Below are positions 42,189 through 50,498 of a stretch of 64,000 nucleotides of DNA, in pieces (position 1 is the first letter of the stretch; the number at the start of each line of letters is the position of its first letter). The translations under genes and the position numbers were made by a program. The notes under the pieces were generated by a model. That model was given only the letters and a program-made list of their open reading frames with translations. It searched no databases and had not been told where the DNA came from. This stretch comes from Desulfotomaculum copahuensis (GTDB lineage: Bacteria > Bacillota > Desulfotomaculia > Desulfotomaculales > Desulfovirgulaceae): NCBI RefSeq assembly GCF_001655685.1, contig NZ_LYVF01000069.1:87287-151286 (forward strand), read 5' to 3'.

Positions 42189-43076
42189 ATGGCTTTAGCC
42201 CGGGAACCGCAACGCAAAGAATACTGGAGATGGACCGAATACAACTGGCGCAACCCTGATCTGGACTGGCGCCGGGCAAAAACGATCACCGCCGGAGTGG
42301 ACGTGGGTTCGGTGAGCTCCCAGGCTGTGATCATGTGCGACGGCGAACTGTACGCCTTCGCCAATATGCGCACCGGCTCCGACAGCCCCACCAGCGCTCA
42401 GCGGGCCATGGACTGGGCGATGGAAAACACGGGCATGACACTTAAGGATGTGCACTTCACCGTGGGTACCGGCTACGGGCGGGTGAACGTGCCCTTCGCC
42501 AACAAGGCGATCACCGAGATAGCCTGCCATGCCCGGGGGGGCAACTTCATGTACGGACCCACCGTGCGCACCATCCTGGATATGGGGGGGCAGGACTGCA
42601 AGGCCATCCACTGCGATGAAAAAGGCAAAGTGACCTCGTTTTTAATGAATGACAAATGTGCGGCCGGCACCGGCCGGGGCATGGAAGTATTCGCCGATCT
42701 GCTGGGGGTTTCCATTGAAGACGTGGGCGAACTCTCCCTGCAGGTGGCGGAAGAACCGGAACCGGTGAGCAGCACCTGCGTGGTCTTCGCCAAAACGGAA
42801 GCCACCGGCCTGTTGCGCGCCGGCTGGCCCAGGGAAAAAGTGCTGGCCGCCTACTGTTCGGCTATGGCCCACCGGGTGGTCTCCCTGCTGGAGCGCAACG
42901 GCGTCGAACCGGACTTTGCCATTACCGGCGGCATTGCCAAAAACGTCGGCGTGGTCAGCCGCATTGAAAAAGAACTGGGCATCAAAGCATTAAAGCCCAG
43001 ATACGACACCCAGCTGGCCGGCGCCATCGGCGCGGCGCTGTTCGGCAAAGCGCTGGTGGAAAAAGGGCGCCGGTAG
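42189..43076 (+). CDS. bzdQ: Benzoyl-CoA reductase ATPase subunit, BzdQ/BcrA-type
   Basis: 295-residue ATPase subunit. An N-terminal 30-residue aromatic-rich arm precedes AGVDVGSVSSQAVIM; the second phosphate motif is DMGGQDCKAI, the cluster motif NDKCAAGTGRGMEVFADLLG, and STCVVFAKTEATGLL carries the second cysteine region. GGIAKNVGVV is the adenosine loop. With BzdP it makes the ATP-hydrolysing, cluster-bridging dimer. Lacks the roughly 150-residue extension of Thauera BcrA, which supports the Bzd subtype. ATG 42189 follows GGGGGGAG. Confidence 0.88.
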   Translation: MALAREPQRKEYWRWTEYNWRNPDLDWRRAKTITAGVDVGSVSSQAVIMCDGELYAFANMRTGSDSPTSAQRAMDWAMENTGMTLKDVHFTVGTGYGRVNVPFANKAITEIACHARGGNFMYGPTVRTILDMGGQDCKAIHCDEKGKVTSFLMNDKCAAGTGRGMEVFADLLGVSIEDVGELSLQVAEEPEPVSSTCVVFAKTEATGLLRAGWPREKVLAAYCSAMAHRVVSLLERNGVEPDFAITGGIAKNVGVVSRIEKELGIKALKPRYDTQLAGAIGAALFGKALVEKGRR

Positions 43077-43249
43077 GATGATGCCGGTCATGCCTTTTCC
43101 GCGGTACGGCCGGAGCAACGGGCGGGATAACTTGCCCGGCACCGGTGCTATGCATTACCGGCACGGGTATGGAAAGGACGGAAGCAGGCCCGGAAGTTGC
43201 GTAATCTGTGATTTCGCCGGCAAATATCGGGTGTTGGGGGTGGAACAGG

Positions 43250-43525
43250 ATGATTGCCAACTATGGATATAAGGACGGGGCGGGAGACTGGTTTTTAAGC
43301 ATTGATACGGACAAATGCGCCGGTTGCGGGGAAAAACCCTGCGTAAACAGCTGCCCCGAACAGGTGCTGGAAGCAATTACCGACGACTATGACGATGAAG
43401 TGGTGGCCGTGCGGGAAGCACACCGCAAAAAACTGCGCTACAGCTGCAACCCGTGCCCGCGGATGGAGGGGAAGCTGCCCTGTCAGCAGGTATGCCCGGC
43501 GGACGCCATTGTGCGCTCGTGGTGA
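43250..43525 (+). CDS. Ferredoxin, two-cluster type (BzdM-like)
   Basis: 91-residue iron-sulphur protein with two cysteine groups: CAGCGEKPCVNSCP and a later CNPCPRMEGKLPCQQVCP, in which an insertion separates the first two cysteines from the last two. An acidic linker lies between. It is probably the direct electron donor to the benzoyl-CoA reductase, as the ferredoxin encoded in bzd and bcr clusters is. ATG 43250 follows GGGGGTGGA at seven bases; the frame is open further upstream without support. It overlaps nothing and ends 16 bases before the oxidoreductase gene. Confidence 0.85.
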   Translation: MIANYGYKDGAGDWFLSIDTDKCAGCGEKPCVNSCPEQVLEAITDDYDDEVVAVREAHRKKLRYSCNPCPRMEGKLPCQQVCPADAIVRSW

Positions 43526-43541
43526 GGACGGTGAAGCGGGT

Positions 43542-46007
43542 ATGAGCACCATCAATTTGACTATCGACGGTACGCCGGTGGCTGTAACACCGGGAACGAC
43601 CCTGCTGGCCGCCGCCGGGCAGGCCGGGGTTTACATCCCGGCCCTGTGCGCCCACCCGGACTTGCCCCCGGCGGGCGTGTGCGGCCTCTGCGCCGTGGAG
43701 ATCGAGGGACGGCCGGAACTGGCGGCGGCCTGCGAAACAACGGCTGAAGCCGGCATGGTGGTGCTTACCGGCACCGCCCGGGTGCGGGAGCACCGCCGGG
43801 AGAAGCTGGCCGCCATCCTGGCCCGTCATCCCCATGCCTGCCTGACCTGCGCCCAGCAGGAAGGCTGCAGCCGCACCCAGTGCTCGAGCAATGTGCCGGA
43901 AAACGAGCGCTGCTGTCCCCTGCTCGGGCGGTGCGAACTGCAAAAAATCGCCCTTTACGTGGGCATCAAAGCCGGTACGCCCCGCTATGTCCCGGCGGAT
44001 TTGCCGGTTTACACGGAGCATCCCCTGTTTACCAGGGACTATAACCTGTGCACCGGCTGCGGGCGGTGTGTGCGCATGTGCCGGGACGTGCGCGGGGTGG
44101 GCGCCCTGCAGCTGGTGGAACTGGCCGGCGGCGGTCAAATCGCCGCCAGTGTGGAAGCGGATCTGGCGGCATCGGGTTGCCGTTTCTGCACCGCCTGCGT
44201 GGAAGTTTGTCCCACCGGTGCTTTAAGGGATAAAGACGTCAAAAGCGGCGACCGGGAAGCATTCCTGGTGCCCTGCCGGAACAGCTGCCCGGCCGGTATC
44301 GACGTGCCCCGCTATGTTAATCTGGTTGCCCGGGGTGAGTTTGCCGCAGCCGGCGCGGTGATCCGGGAAAAAGTGCCCTTTCCGGCCGTCCTGGGGCGGG
44401 TTTGTTTTCACCCCTGCGAAGACAACTGCCGGCGGGGGCGGATCGATCAGCCGGTTTCGATCTGTCGCCTGAAGCGCTTCGCTGCTGACGAGGAGCAGGG
44501 GCAACGGCGGGAACAGCCGGTCCCGGCCGCTCCTTCGGGCAAGCGGGTGGCCGTGGTGGGAGCCGGCCCGGCCGGGTTGACCGCCGCCTGGTACCTGGCC
44601 CGCAAGGGCCATGCCGTCACCGTTTTCGACGCCCTGCCCGTACCGGGGGGGATGCTGGCGGCCGGTATTCCGGCCTACCGGCTGCCCCGGGACGTGCTGC
44701 AGCGGGAAATTGAAGCCATCGCCGGGAGCGGGGTGGAGATCAAAACCGGTGTCCGGGTGGATGACGCCGCCGCCCTGCTTGCCGGAGGCTACGGGGCAGT
44801 GCTGGTGGCCACCGGCGCCCACCGGGAGGCGCGGCTGGGCCTGCCCGGCGAAGACGCGGCGGGTGTTTACAGCGGCCTGGCTTTCCTGCGCCGGGTCAAC
44901 CTGGGCGAAGCCGTATCGGTGGGCGACCGGGTGGTGGTCACCGGAGGCGGCAATGTGGCCCTGGACGCCGCCCGCACCGCCAGGCGGTTGGGCGCCCGCG
45001 AGGTGCATGTTTACTACCGGCGCACCGAGGCTGAAATGCCCGCCTTTGCCGCAGAAGTGCAGGCTGCCCGGGATGAAGGGGTAATCTTTCATTTCCGCAC
45101 TCTAATCAATGACATTCTTACTGATGACGGCCGGTTGACTGGTGTACGGGTGGCCGCCGTGGCCTCGTTGTTTGACGGAAACGGGCGCTACAACCCCGTC
45201 TTCGTCCCCGGCAGCGAAGAAGAAGTTCCCTGCGCCACCCTGCTGGTGGCTGTGGGGCAGCGCCCCGCCCCCCCTCTTCCGGCCGCCGTTGGAAACGGCC
45301 GGCTGCAAGTGGACGCCCGCACCATGGCCACGGATCTGCCCGGCATTTTTGCCGCCGGCGACGCGGTCGGCGGGCCCGCTTCGGTGATTGAGGCCATCGC
45401 CGGCGGCCGCTGGGCGGCGGCCGCCATCGACCGCCGCCTGGGCGGCGACGGGGTGATTGACGAAATACTGGTACCGCCGGAAGCGCCGGATCCTTTTTTG
45501 GGCAAGGATGAAGATTTTCTGCGCCGTCCGCGCCATGGTTTGCTCGCCCGGTTATGGACGGGCGAAAGCTGCTGCAGCGCATTCCCCTGTCCACCGGAAG
45601 AGGCGCTTACGGCCAAATTTTTCGAAGTGGAACTGGGGCTGGATGAGGAAATGGCCCTTACCGAAGCTTCCCGCTGCCTGCGCTGCGACCTGCGCCTGCA
45701 AATTACTCCGGTGCCGCTGCCGCCGGAGCAGTGGCTGCCCTTTAACGCGGAAAATTTGGCCGCCGTCCCGGAAACAGAAGGGGTTTATCAACTGCTCGAC
45801 GAGCAAAAGAACGTCATTGCCATCACCGGCACGGCCACGCTGCGCTCCTCCCTGGCGGAACAACTGGCGGCCGGTTCCAAAGCCCGTTTCTTCGATTATG
45901 AAGAGGAACCCATGTACACTCAGCGGGAAAGCCAGTTGATCCAGCAGTTTTTGCAGGAACACGGACATCTGCCGGCGGGTAATGACGAACTGGATGATCT
46001 GTTTTAA
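43542..46007 (+). CDS. Multidomain ferredoxin/NAD(P) oxidoreductase (BzdV-like), NuoG-N + 2[4Fe-4S] + GltD-like + tail
   Basis: 821 residues. Domains in order: plant-type [2Fe-2S] (C36, C47, C50, C64), NuoG-type H-x3-C cluster segment HPHACLTCAQQEGC, two [4Fe-4S] motifs (CTGCGRCVRMC and CRFCTACVEVCP), the GltD-like N-terminal cluster region CFHPCEDNCRRG, FAD loop VAVVGAGPAGLTAAW, NADPH-type loop VVTGGGNVALDAARTARR, and a C-terminal segment from about residue 743, EGVYQLLDEQKNVIAITGTATLRSSL, that resembles a degenerate GIY-YIG fold. The likely role is regenerating reduced ferredoxin for the reductase from a pyridine nucleotide, perhaps by bifurcation. ATG 43542 is chosen because the 2Fe-2S domain starts there. 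Confidence 0.88.
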   Translation: MSTINLTIDGTPVAVTPGTTLLAAAGQAGVYIPALCAHPDLPPAGVCGLCAVEIEGRPELAAACETTAEAGMVVLTGTARVREHRREKLAAILARHPHACLTCAQQEGCSRTQCSSNVPENERCCPLLGRCELQKIALYVGIKAGTPRYVPADLPVYTEHPLFTRDYNLCTGCGRCVRMCRDVRGVGALQLVELAGGGQIAASVEADLAASGCRFCTACVEVCPTGALRDKDVKSGDREAFLVPCRNSCPAGIDVPRYVNLVARGEFAAAGAVIREKVPFPAVLGRVCFHPCEDNCRRGRIDQPVSICRLKRFAADEEQGQRREQPVPAAPSGKRVAVVGAGPAGLTAAWYLARKGHAVTVFDALPVPGGMLAAGIPAYRLPRDVLQREIEAIAGSGVEIKTGVRVDDAAALLAGGYGAVLVATGAHREARLGLPGEDAAGVYSGLAFLRRVNLGEAVSVGDRVVVTGGGNVALDAARTARRLGAREVHVYYRRTEAEMPAFAAEVQAARDEGVIFHFRTLINDILTDDGRLTGVRVAAVASLFDGNGRYNPVFVPGSEEEVPCATLLVAVGQRPAPPLPAAVGNGRLQVDARTMATDLPGIFAAGDAVGGPASVIEAIAGGRWAAAAIDRRLGGDGVIDEILVPPEAPDPFLGKDEDFLRRPRHGLLARLWTGESCCSAFPCPPEEALTAKFFEVELGLDEEMALTEASRCLRCDLRLQITPVPLPPEQWLPFNAENLAAVPETEGVYQLLDEQKNVIAITGTATLRSSLAEQLAAGSKARFFDYEEEPMYTQRESQLIQQFLQEHGHLPAGNDELDDLF

Positions 46008-46158
46008 CCGTTCTTGCAGCTGGTAAAAGGTGGCGGCCGTACCGGAACACTAAAGCTACGGGGCCGGACCACCAGCTTTGCGGGAGGAAAGAGGCGCTCG
46101 CAGCGCAAGCGATCCGTGCCCGGGATGTAAGATTAACAACTATGTGGGAGGAAAAACC

Positions 46159-46905
46159 ATGCGCTTGCAAGGAAAAGTGGCCGTGGTCACCGGCGCCAGG
46201 CAGGGAATTGGTCAGGCGGCCGCCCTGGCCCTGGCCGGGGAAGGGGCCGATCTGGTGCTGGCCAGCCGCAATATCGGGACCGGTGACGCCGTGGTGCGGG
46301 ACATCCAGCAAATGGGCCGCCGGGTGCTGGTGCGCCGGATGGATGTGGGACGCCGCCAGGAAGTGCAGCAACTGTTTGCAGACACTCTGGAAACTTTCGG
46401 CCGGGTGGATGTTTTGTTCAATAATGCCGGGGTCAGCCTGCCGGCCATGCTCTGGAAAATGACGGAAGAACAGTGGGACGAGGTGATCCGGGTCAATTTG
46501 ACCGGTACGTTTTTCTGCCTGCAGGCGGCGGCCAAACCGATGATGGAACAGAAATCCGGCTCGATCATCAACGTGACTTCATCGGCCGGCCTGCTGGGCA
46601 CCATCGGCCAGGTCAACTATACCGCCGCCAAGGGGGGGGTGCACGCCCTGACCAAATCGGCGGCCAAAGAACTGGCCCGTTACAACGTCAGAGTGAACAC
46701 CATCGCGCCGATGGCTGAAACCGAAATGACCAGGACCATCGCCACCGACCCGCGTTTCCGGGATAAGTACCTGGAACGGATTCCTCTCGGGCGCTTCGCC
46801 CGGCCGGAGGAAATCGGTCCGGCGGTGGTTTTCCTGGCCGCCGGGGATTCCGCCTACATTACCGGACAGACAATATGCGTGGATGGCGGGATGGTCATGC
46901 TCTGA
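46159..46905 (+). CDS. Short-chain dehydrogenase/reductase
   Basis: 248-residue classical SDR. The cofactor loop is TGARQGIG (residues 11-18), NNAG follows, the catalytic serine lies in NVTSSAGLLG and the Tyr/Lys pair in YTAAKGG; it ends CVDGGMVML as usual. NAD(P)-dependent oxidation of a 3-hydroxyacyl-CoA is the likely reaction since a thiolase and DUF35 protein follow. ATG 46159 follows GGGAGG. Together the three genes resemble the SDR/thiolase/DUF35 part of bbs-type operons. Confidence 0.9.
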   Translation: MRLQGKVAVVTGARQGIGQAAALALAGEGADLVLASRNIGTGDAVVRDIQQMGRRVLVRRMDVGRRQEVQQLFADTLETFGRVDVLFNNAGVSLPAMLWKMTEEQWDEVIRVNLTGTFFCLQAAAKPMMEQKSGSIINVTSSAGLLGTIGQVNYTAAKGGVHALTKSAAKELARYNVRVNTIAPMAETEMTRTIATDPRFRDKYLERIPLGRFARPEEIGPAVVFLAAGDSAYITGQTICVDGGMVML

Positions 46906-46931
46906 AAAATAAATCGGGCAGGTGATGTTGC

Positions 46932-48086
46932 TTGTCAAAAGATGTAGCCATAATCGGTGCCGGTCAGAGCGCCTTCGTGCGCGGGTATGCGGGTTCGATC
47001 CGTGAACTGGTTTTTGAGGCTTTTCGCGAGGCGGTGCGGGATGCCGGACTTACCCCGGGGGACATTGCAGCCTCGGTGGTCTGCTCTGCTCCGGAGTACG
47101 ACAAACAGCGCAGTCCGGCCGGGTTACTGGCCGAGTACCTGGGATTGAATCCGCAACCCTGTTTTACCGTGGAGAGCCTGTGCTCGTCTGGTACCACCGG
47201 TTTGCGTGTGGCCTACGGGCTGATTAAATCGGGGCTGCACGACATTGTGGTCGTAATTGGTTTTCAAAAGATGTCCGAGATCACTTCCGCGGAAGCTCAG
47301 GAAAGGATGGGGCGCGGCGCCGACATCATGTGGGAGTCGCCCTTCGGCAGCACCATGCCGGCCTATTACGCCATGCACGCCCGCGCCCATTTCGCCCGGT
47401 ACGGCACTACAGAAGAAGACCTGGCCCTGATCCGGGTTAAAGCGGGAAAGTACGGAAAATTAAACGAAAAGGCCGTGTACCGGAAAGAAGTCAGTCTTGA
47501 GCAGGTGCTTAACGCGGACACGGTGGCCGGCCCGTTAAAGCGGTTTGACTGCTGTGCCAACGCGGACGGCGCCGGCTGCCTGATCCTGGCCGGGGCGGAC
47601 AGGGCTCGAGAGATGTCCCCCCATCCCGTCTGGATTCTCGGCCTGGGGTCGGCTTCAGATTCAATGACCTTAAGCGGCCGGCGTTCTCTGGATGGCCTGA
47701 ACTGCGCCCGGGTGGCGGCGGAACAGGCCTACGCCATGGCCGGGGTGGGGCCGCAGGACATTGACGTGGCAGAAGTGCATGACTGCTTTACCATTGCCGA
47801 ATTGATGGCCTATGAAAACCTCGGCTTCGCCGCACCGGGCGAAGGAGCCGGGTTGATCCGGGAAGGACAAACCTATCTGGGCGGGAAGATCCCGGTCAAT
47901 GTGGATGGTGGACTGTTGTCCAAAGGTCATCCCATTGGCGCCACCGGATGCTCGCAGGTGCGCACCATCGTCATGCAACTGCGCGGTCAGGGCGGCCCGG
48001 TTCAGGTGCCGGGGGCGGCCATCGGCCTGGTGCACAATATCGGCGGTGTGGGCATTTACGGTAACGTAATCATCCTGGGGAGGTGA
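46932..48086 (+). CDS. Thiolase (lipid-transfer-protein type) with catalytic cysteine
   Basis: 384-residue thiolase-fold enzyme. ESLCSSGTTG (C84) retains the nucleophile that its paralogue at 7413 lacks. EVHDCFTIAEL replaces NEAF, LLSKGHPIGATG carries the histidine, and VHNIGG lies at the position of the terminal cysteine motif. It overlaps functionally with the DUF35 gene six bases downstream, as BbsB with BbsA. Thiolysis of an aryl-3-oxoacyl-CoA to benzoyl-CoA is an attractive inference given the operon. The start is TTG 46932, decided by AGGTGA seven bases upstream. Confidence 0.87.
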   Translation: MSKDVAIIGAGQSAFVRGYAGSIRELVFEAFREAVRDAGLTPGDIAASVVCSAPEYDKQRSPAGLLAEYLGLNPQPCFTVESLCSSGTTGLRVAYGLIKSGLHDIVVVIGFQKMSEITSAEAQERMGRGADIMWESPFGSTMPAYYAMHARAHFARYGTTEEDLALIRVKAGKYGKLNEKAVYRKEVSLEQVLNADTVAGPLKRFDCCANADGAGCLILAGADRAREMSPHPVWILGLGSASDSMTLSGRRSLDGLNCARVAAEQAYAMAGVGPQDIDVAEVHDCFTIAELMAYENLGFAAPGEGAGLIREGQTYLGGKIPVNVDGGLLSKGHPIGATGCSQVRTIVMQLRGQGGPVQVPGAAIGLVHNIGGVGIYGNVIILGR

Positions 48087-48092
48087 AAAGAC

Positions 48093-48503
48093 ATGGGGTT
48101 TGAGAAATTCGGCCGTAAAGGTTTTACCTCTCAAACCAGGGTGTCTGCTTTTGTAGACTACCTGGAAAAGGGTGAACTGTGCGCCACCCGCTGTCCGGCC
48201 TGCGGGCGGGTTTATTTTCCGCCCCGGGCGGATTGCGCCGGCTGTCTGGGAAGCGGCCTGGAATGGGCGAAAATAGAAGGAAACGGCAGCCTGGTCAGCT
48301 ATACCCGGGTCAACTACGGGCCGGCTGGTTTTGAATCCGATGCGCCCTATACCCTGGCCCTGGTGGACTTCAACGGGGTCAAAGTATTCGGGCAGTTAAA
48401 CGCGGATGTGCCGGAGACGGCGGTCAGGGTGGGTATGTTATTGCAACCGGCGGTGGTTACCCTGCCCGGCGGGCAGGTTACCTATGAATTTTTACCGGCA
48501 TAA
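48093..48503 (+). CDS. DUF35 / OB-fold zinc-ribbon partner protein
   Basis: 136 residues. The zinc ribbon has CPACGR then C-x2-C in DCAGCLG, preceded by a short helical region, and the OB-fold follows (NGSLVSYTRV, ALVDFNGVKVFGQL). It lies six bases after the thiolase gene and should be its complex partner. It lacks the longer N-terminal arm of the homologue at 8579. ATG 48093 is close to GGGGAGG. Confidence 0.85.
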   Translation: MGFEKFGRKGFTSQTRVSAFVDYLEKGELCATRCPACGRVYFPPRADCAGCLGSGLEWAKIEGNGSLVSYTRVNYGPAGFESDAPYTLALVDFNGVKVFGQLNADVPETAVRVGMLLQPAVVTLPGGQVTYEFLPA

Positions 48504-48515
48504 GGGGAGATAAAA

Positions 48516-49646
48516 ATGGATTTGAACAAATGGCCGCGTCAAACAGACATTAAGGACCATGACATCTTTGACGATGCGCACTTTATGAGCGAGGCGCCCG
48601 GGGTAATTTACGAAAAAAAGGCGGTTACAGACCCCGGCGGTAACCCGGTGCAGGGATTATACACCGCCTGGATAACCTTGAACAACCCGGCCCAGTACAA
48701 CTCCTACACCACCAAAATGGTCAAGGGCGTGATCGCCGGATTCCACCGCGCTTCCATGGACCGTTCGGTGGTGGCCGTGGTCTTTACGGGCGCCGGGGAC
48801 AGGGCGTTCTGCACCGGAGGCAACACCAAAGAGTACGCCGAATACTACAGCGGCAACCCCAGCGAGTACGCACTGTACATGGATCTGTTCAACGGCATGG
48901 TAGATGGTATTTTAATGTGCAAGAAACCGGTCATCTGCCGGGTGAACGGCATGCGTGTGGCCGGCGGGCAGGAGATCGGCATGGCTTGCGATATCAGCCT
49001 TGCTTCCGATTTGGCCGTTTTCGGCCAGGCCGGCCCGCGGCACGGGTCGGCGCCGGTGGGCGGTTCTACCGATTTCATCCACTGGTACCTGGGCATGGAG
49101 CGGGCGATGTGGAACTGCATTTCCTGCGAACTGTGGAGCGCTTACAAGATGGCCCACCTGGGCTTGATCTCCAAAGTGGTGCCGGTGCTCAAAAAAGACG
49201 GGGAATTTATGCGTAATCCACAGGTGATCACCGATCAGTTTGTTGACGGCGGGCAGATCGTTTACGGCGAGTTTGTGCAGGGTCAGGCGGCGGCCGAAGC
49301 CAGAAAACTGGTTAAGGAGTGCAGTGTTGATTTCAGCCTGCTGGATGCCGCAGTGAACGAAGTCGTCTGGACGCTGACCAACCTCTTTCCACATTGCCTG
49401 ATGATGTCCGTTGACGGCGTCCGGGCCAAGAAAAAATTCTTCTGGGATCAATCCAAGCTGGCCAGCCGCCACTGGCTGGCGGCTAACATGATGAGCGAGG
49501 CCTACCTGGGCTTTAATGCTTTTAACAACAAGAAACTGACCGGCAAGGATCAAATTGACTTTATCCGGTACCGTCAACTATTGTCGGAAGCCAGGCCCTT
49601 CGACCAGGAGCTGGTTGACGCCGTAATGGCCCCGCGCAGGGAATAG
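48516..49646 (+). CDS. oah: 6-oxocyclohex-1-ene-1-carbonyl-CoA hydrolase
   Basis: 376-residue crotonase-family ring-opening hydrolase (BamA/BzdY/Oah). Characteristic stretches: PGVIYEKKAVTDPGG, NPAQYNSYTTKMVKGVI, FCTGGNTKEYAEYYSGNP, GMRVAGGQEIGMACD and the nearly invariant GQAGPRHGSAPVGGSTDF. It hydrolyses the C-C bond of 6-oxocyclohexene-carbonyl-CoA to 3-hydroxypimelyl-CoA after water addition. The BamA family is shared by facultative and strict anaerobes that degrade aromatics. ATG 48516 follows GGGGAGA. Confidence 0.95.
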   Translation: MDLNKWPRQTDIKDHDIFDDAHFMSEAPGVIYEKKAVTDPGGNPVQGLYTAWITLNNPAQYNSYTTKMVKGVIAGFHRASMDRSVVAVVFTGAGDRAFCTGGNTKEYAEYYSGNPSEYALYMDLFNGMVDGILMCKKPVICRVNGMRVAGGQEIGMACDISLASDLAVFGQAGPRHGSAPVGGSTDFIHWYLGMERAMWNCISCELWSAYKMAHLGLISKVVPVLKKDGEFMRNPQVITDQFVDGGQIVYGEFVQGQAAAEARKLVKECSVDFSLLDAAVNEVVWTLTNLFPHCLMMSVDGVRAKKKFFWDQSKLASRHWLAANMMSEAYLGFNAFNNKKLTGKDQIDFIRYRQLLSEARPFDQELVDAVMAPRRE

Positions 49647-49721
49647 CCCGCGCGGTTTAATCACCTGTATATTTGCCGGCGCCAAAAGTTACGGCAATCC
49701 TGAACGAAGGAGGGGGCAGGT

Positions 49722-50486
49722 TTGAATTACGAGTTCATCAAGCTGAAAAGCGGGGGCGGCATTGTTTCCATCGTCCTCAACCGTCCGCCGCTGAATGTGC
49801 TGACCATTGCCATGATGGAAGAAATGATTACGGCTTTGCAGCAGGCCGGTCAAGAACCGGGCGCGCTGGTTACCCTGGAGGCGGAAGGGAAGGCCTTTTC
49901 GGCCGGGGTGGACGTGGCCGACCATACACCGGAAAAAGTACGGCAAATGATCGATGTTTTCGACCGGTTGTTTTTGGCCATGGCCGGCCTGGAGAAACCG
50001 CTGGCGGCCGTGGTGGACGGCGCCGCCCTGGGGGGCGGCTACGAACTGGTGCTTGGTTGCGATCTGGTGGTGGCCTCGGAGCGGTCGAAATTCGGCCAAC
50101 CGGAAATCGCTGTCGGAGTCTTTCCGCCCATCGCCTGTTACATGCTGCCCCGCCTGCTTTCCTGGCCGCGGGCGATGGAGTTGCTTTTAAGCGGTCAGAC
50201 CTTCGGCGCGGCCCGTGCCCTGGAACTGGGCCTGGTGAACAGGGTCTTGCCCGCCGGCGATTTTGCCGTTGGGGTGAGGGACTTTTTGCAGCAATTCCTG
50301 GCACAGAGCCCGGTGGTGCTGGCGCTGACCAAAAAGGCCGCCCGGGCCGGTCTGGGCAAGGATTTCGCAGCGGCGCTAAAAGAGATTGATAACATTTACC
50401 TGCGGGAGTTGATGGCTACCGAAGACGCTGTGGAGGGCCTGAGCGCTTTCATGGAAAAACGCCGGCCGGTGTGGCGGGGGAAATAA
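49722..50486 (+). CDS. dch: Cyclohexa-1,5-dienecarbonyl-CoA hydratase
   Basis: 254-residue crotonase-fold hydratase (Dch/BzdW/BamR). FSAGVDVADHTPEKV and GAALGGGYELVLGCD form the oxyanion hole region; GQPEIAVGVFPPIACYMLPR is the signature that separates dienoyl-CoA hydratases from ordinary enoyl-CoA hydratases. It adds water to the product of the reductase to give 6-hydroxycyclohex-1-ene-1-carbonyl-CoA. The start is TTG 49722 with AAGGAGGGGG upstream. The C-terminus ends FMEKRRPVWRGK, and the next gene starts 12 bases later. Confidence 0.93.
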   Translation: MNYEFIKLKSGGGIVSIVLNRPPLNVLTIAMMEEMITALQQAGQEPGALVTLEAEGKAFSAGVDVADHTPEKVRQMIDVFDRLFLAMAGLEKPLAAVVDGAALGGGYELVLGCDLVVASERSKFGQPEIAVGVFPPIACYMLPRLLSWPRAMELLLSGQTFGAARALELGLVNRVLPAGDFAVGVRDFLQQFLAQSPVVLALTKKAARAGLGKDFAAALKEIDNIYLRELMATEDAVEGLSAFMEKRRPVWRGK

Positions 50487-50498
50487 GGGGGGGGGTAA

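Noticed and set aside
38917..46007. Class II (BamBCDEFGHI) benzoyl-CoA reductase
   Set aside because: There is no tungsten aldehyde-oxidoreductase-type BamB or BamC; the BcrA-type ATPase motifs and HgdB-type subunits are clear instead.
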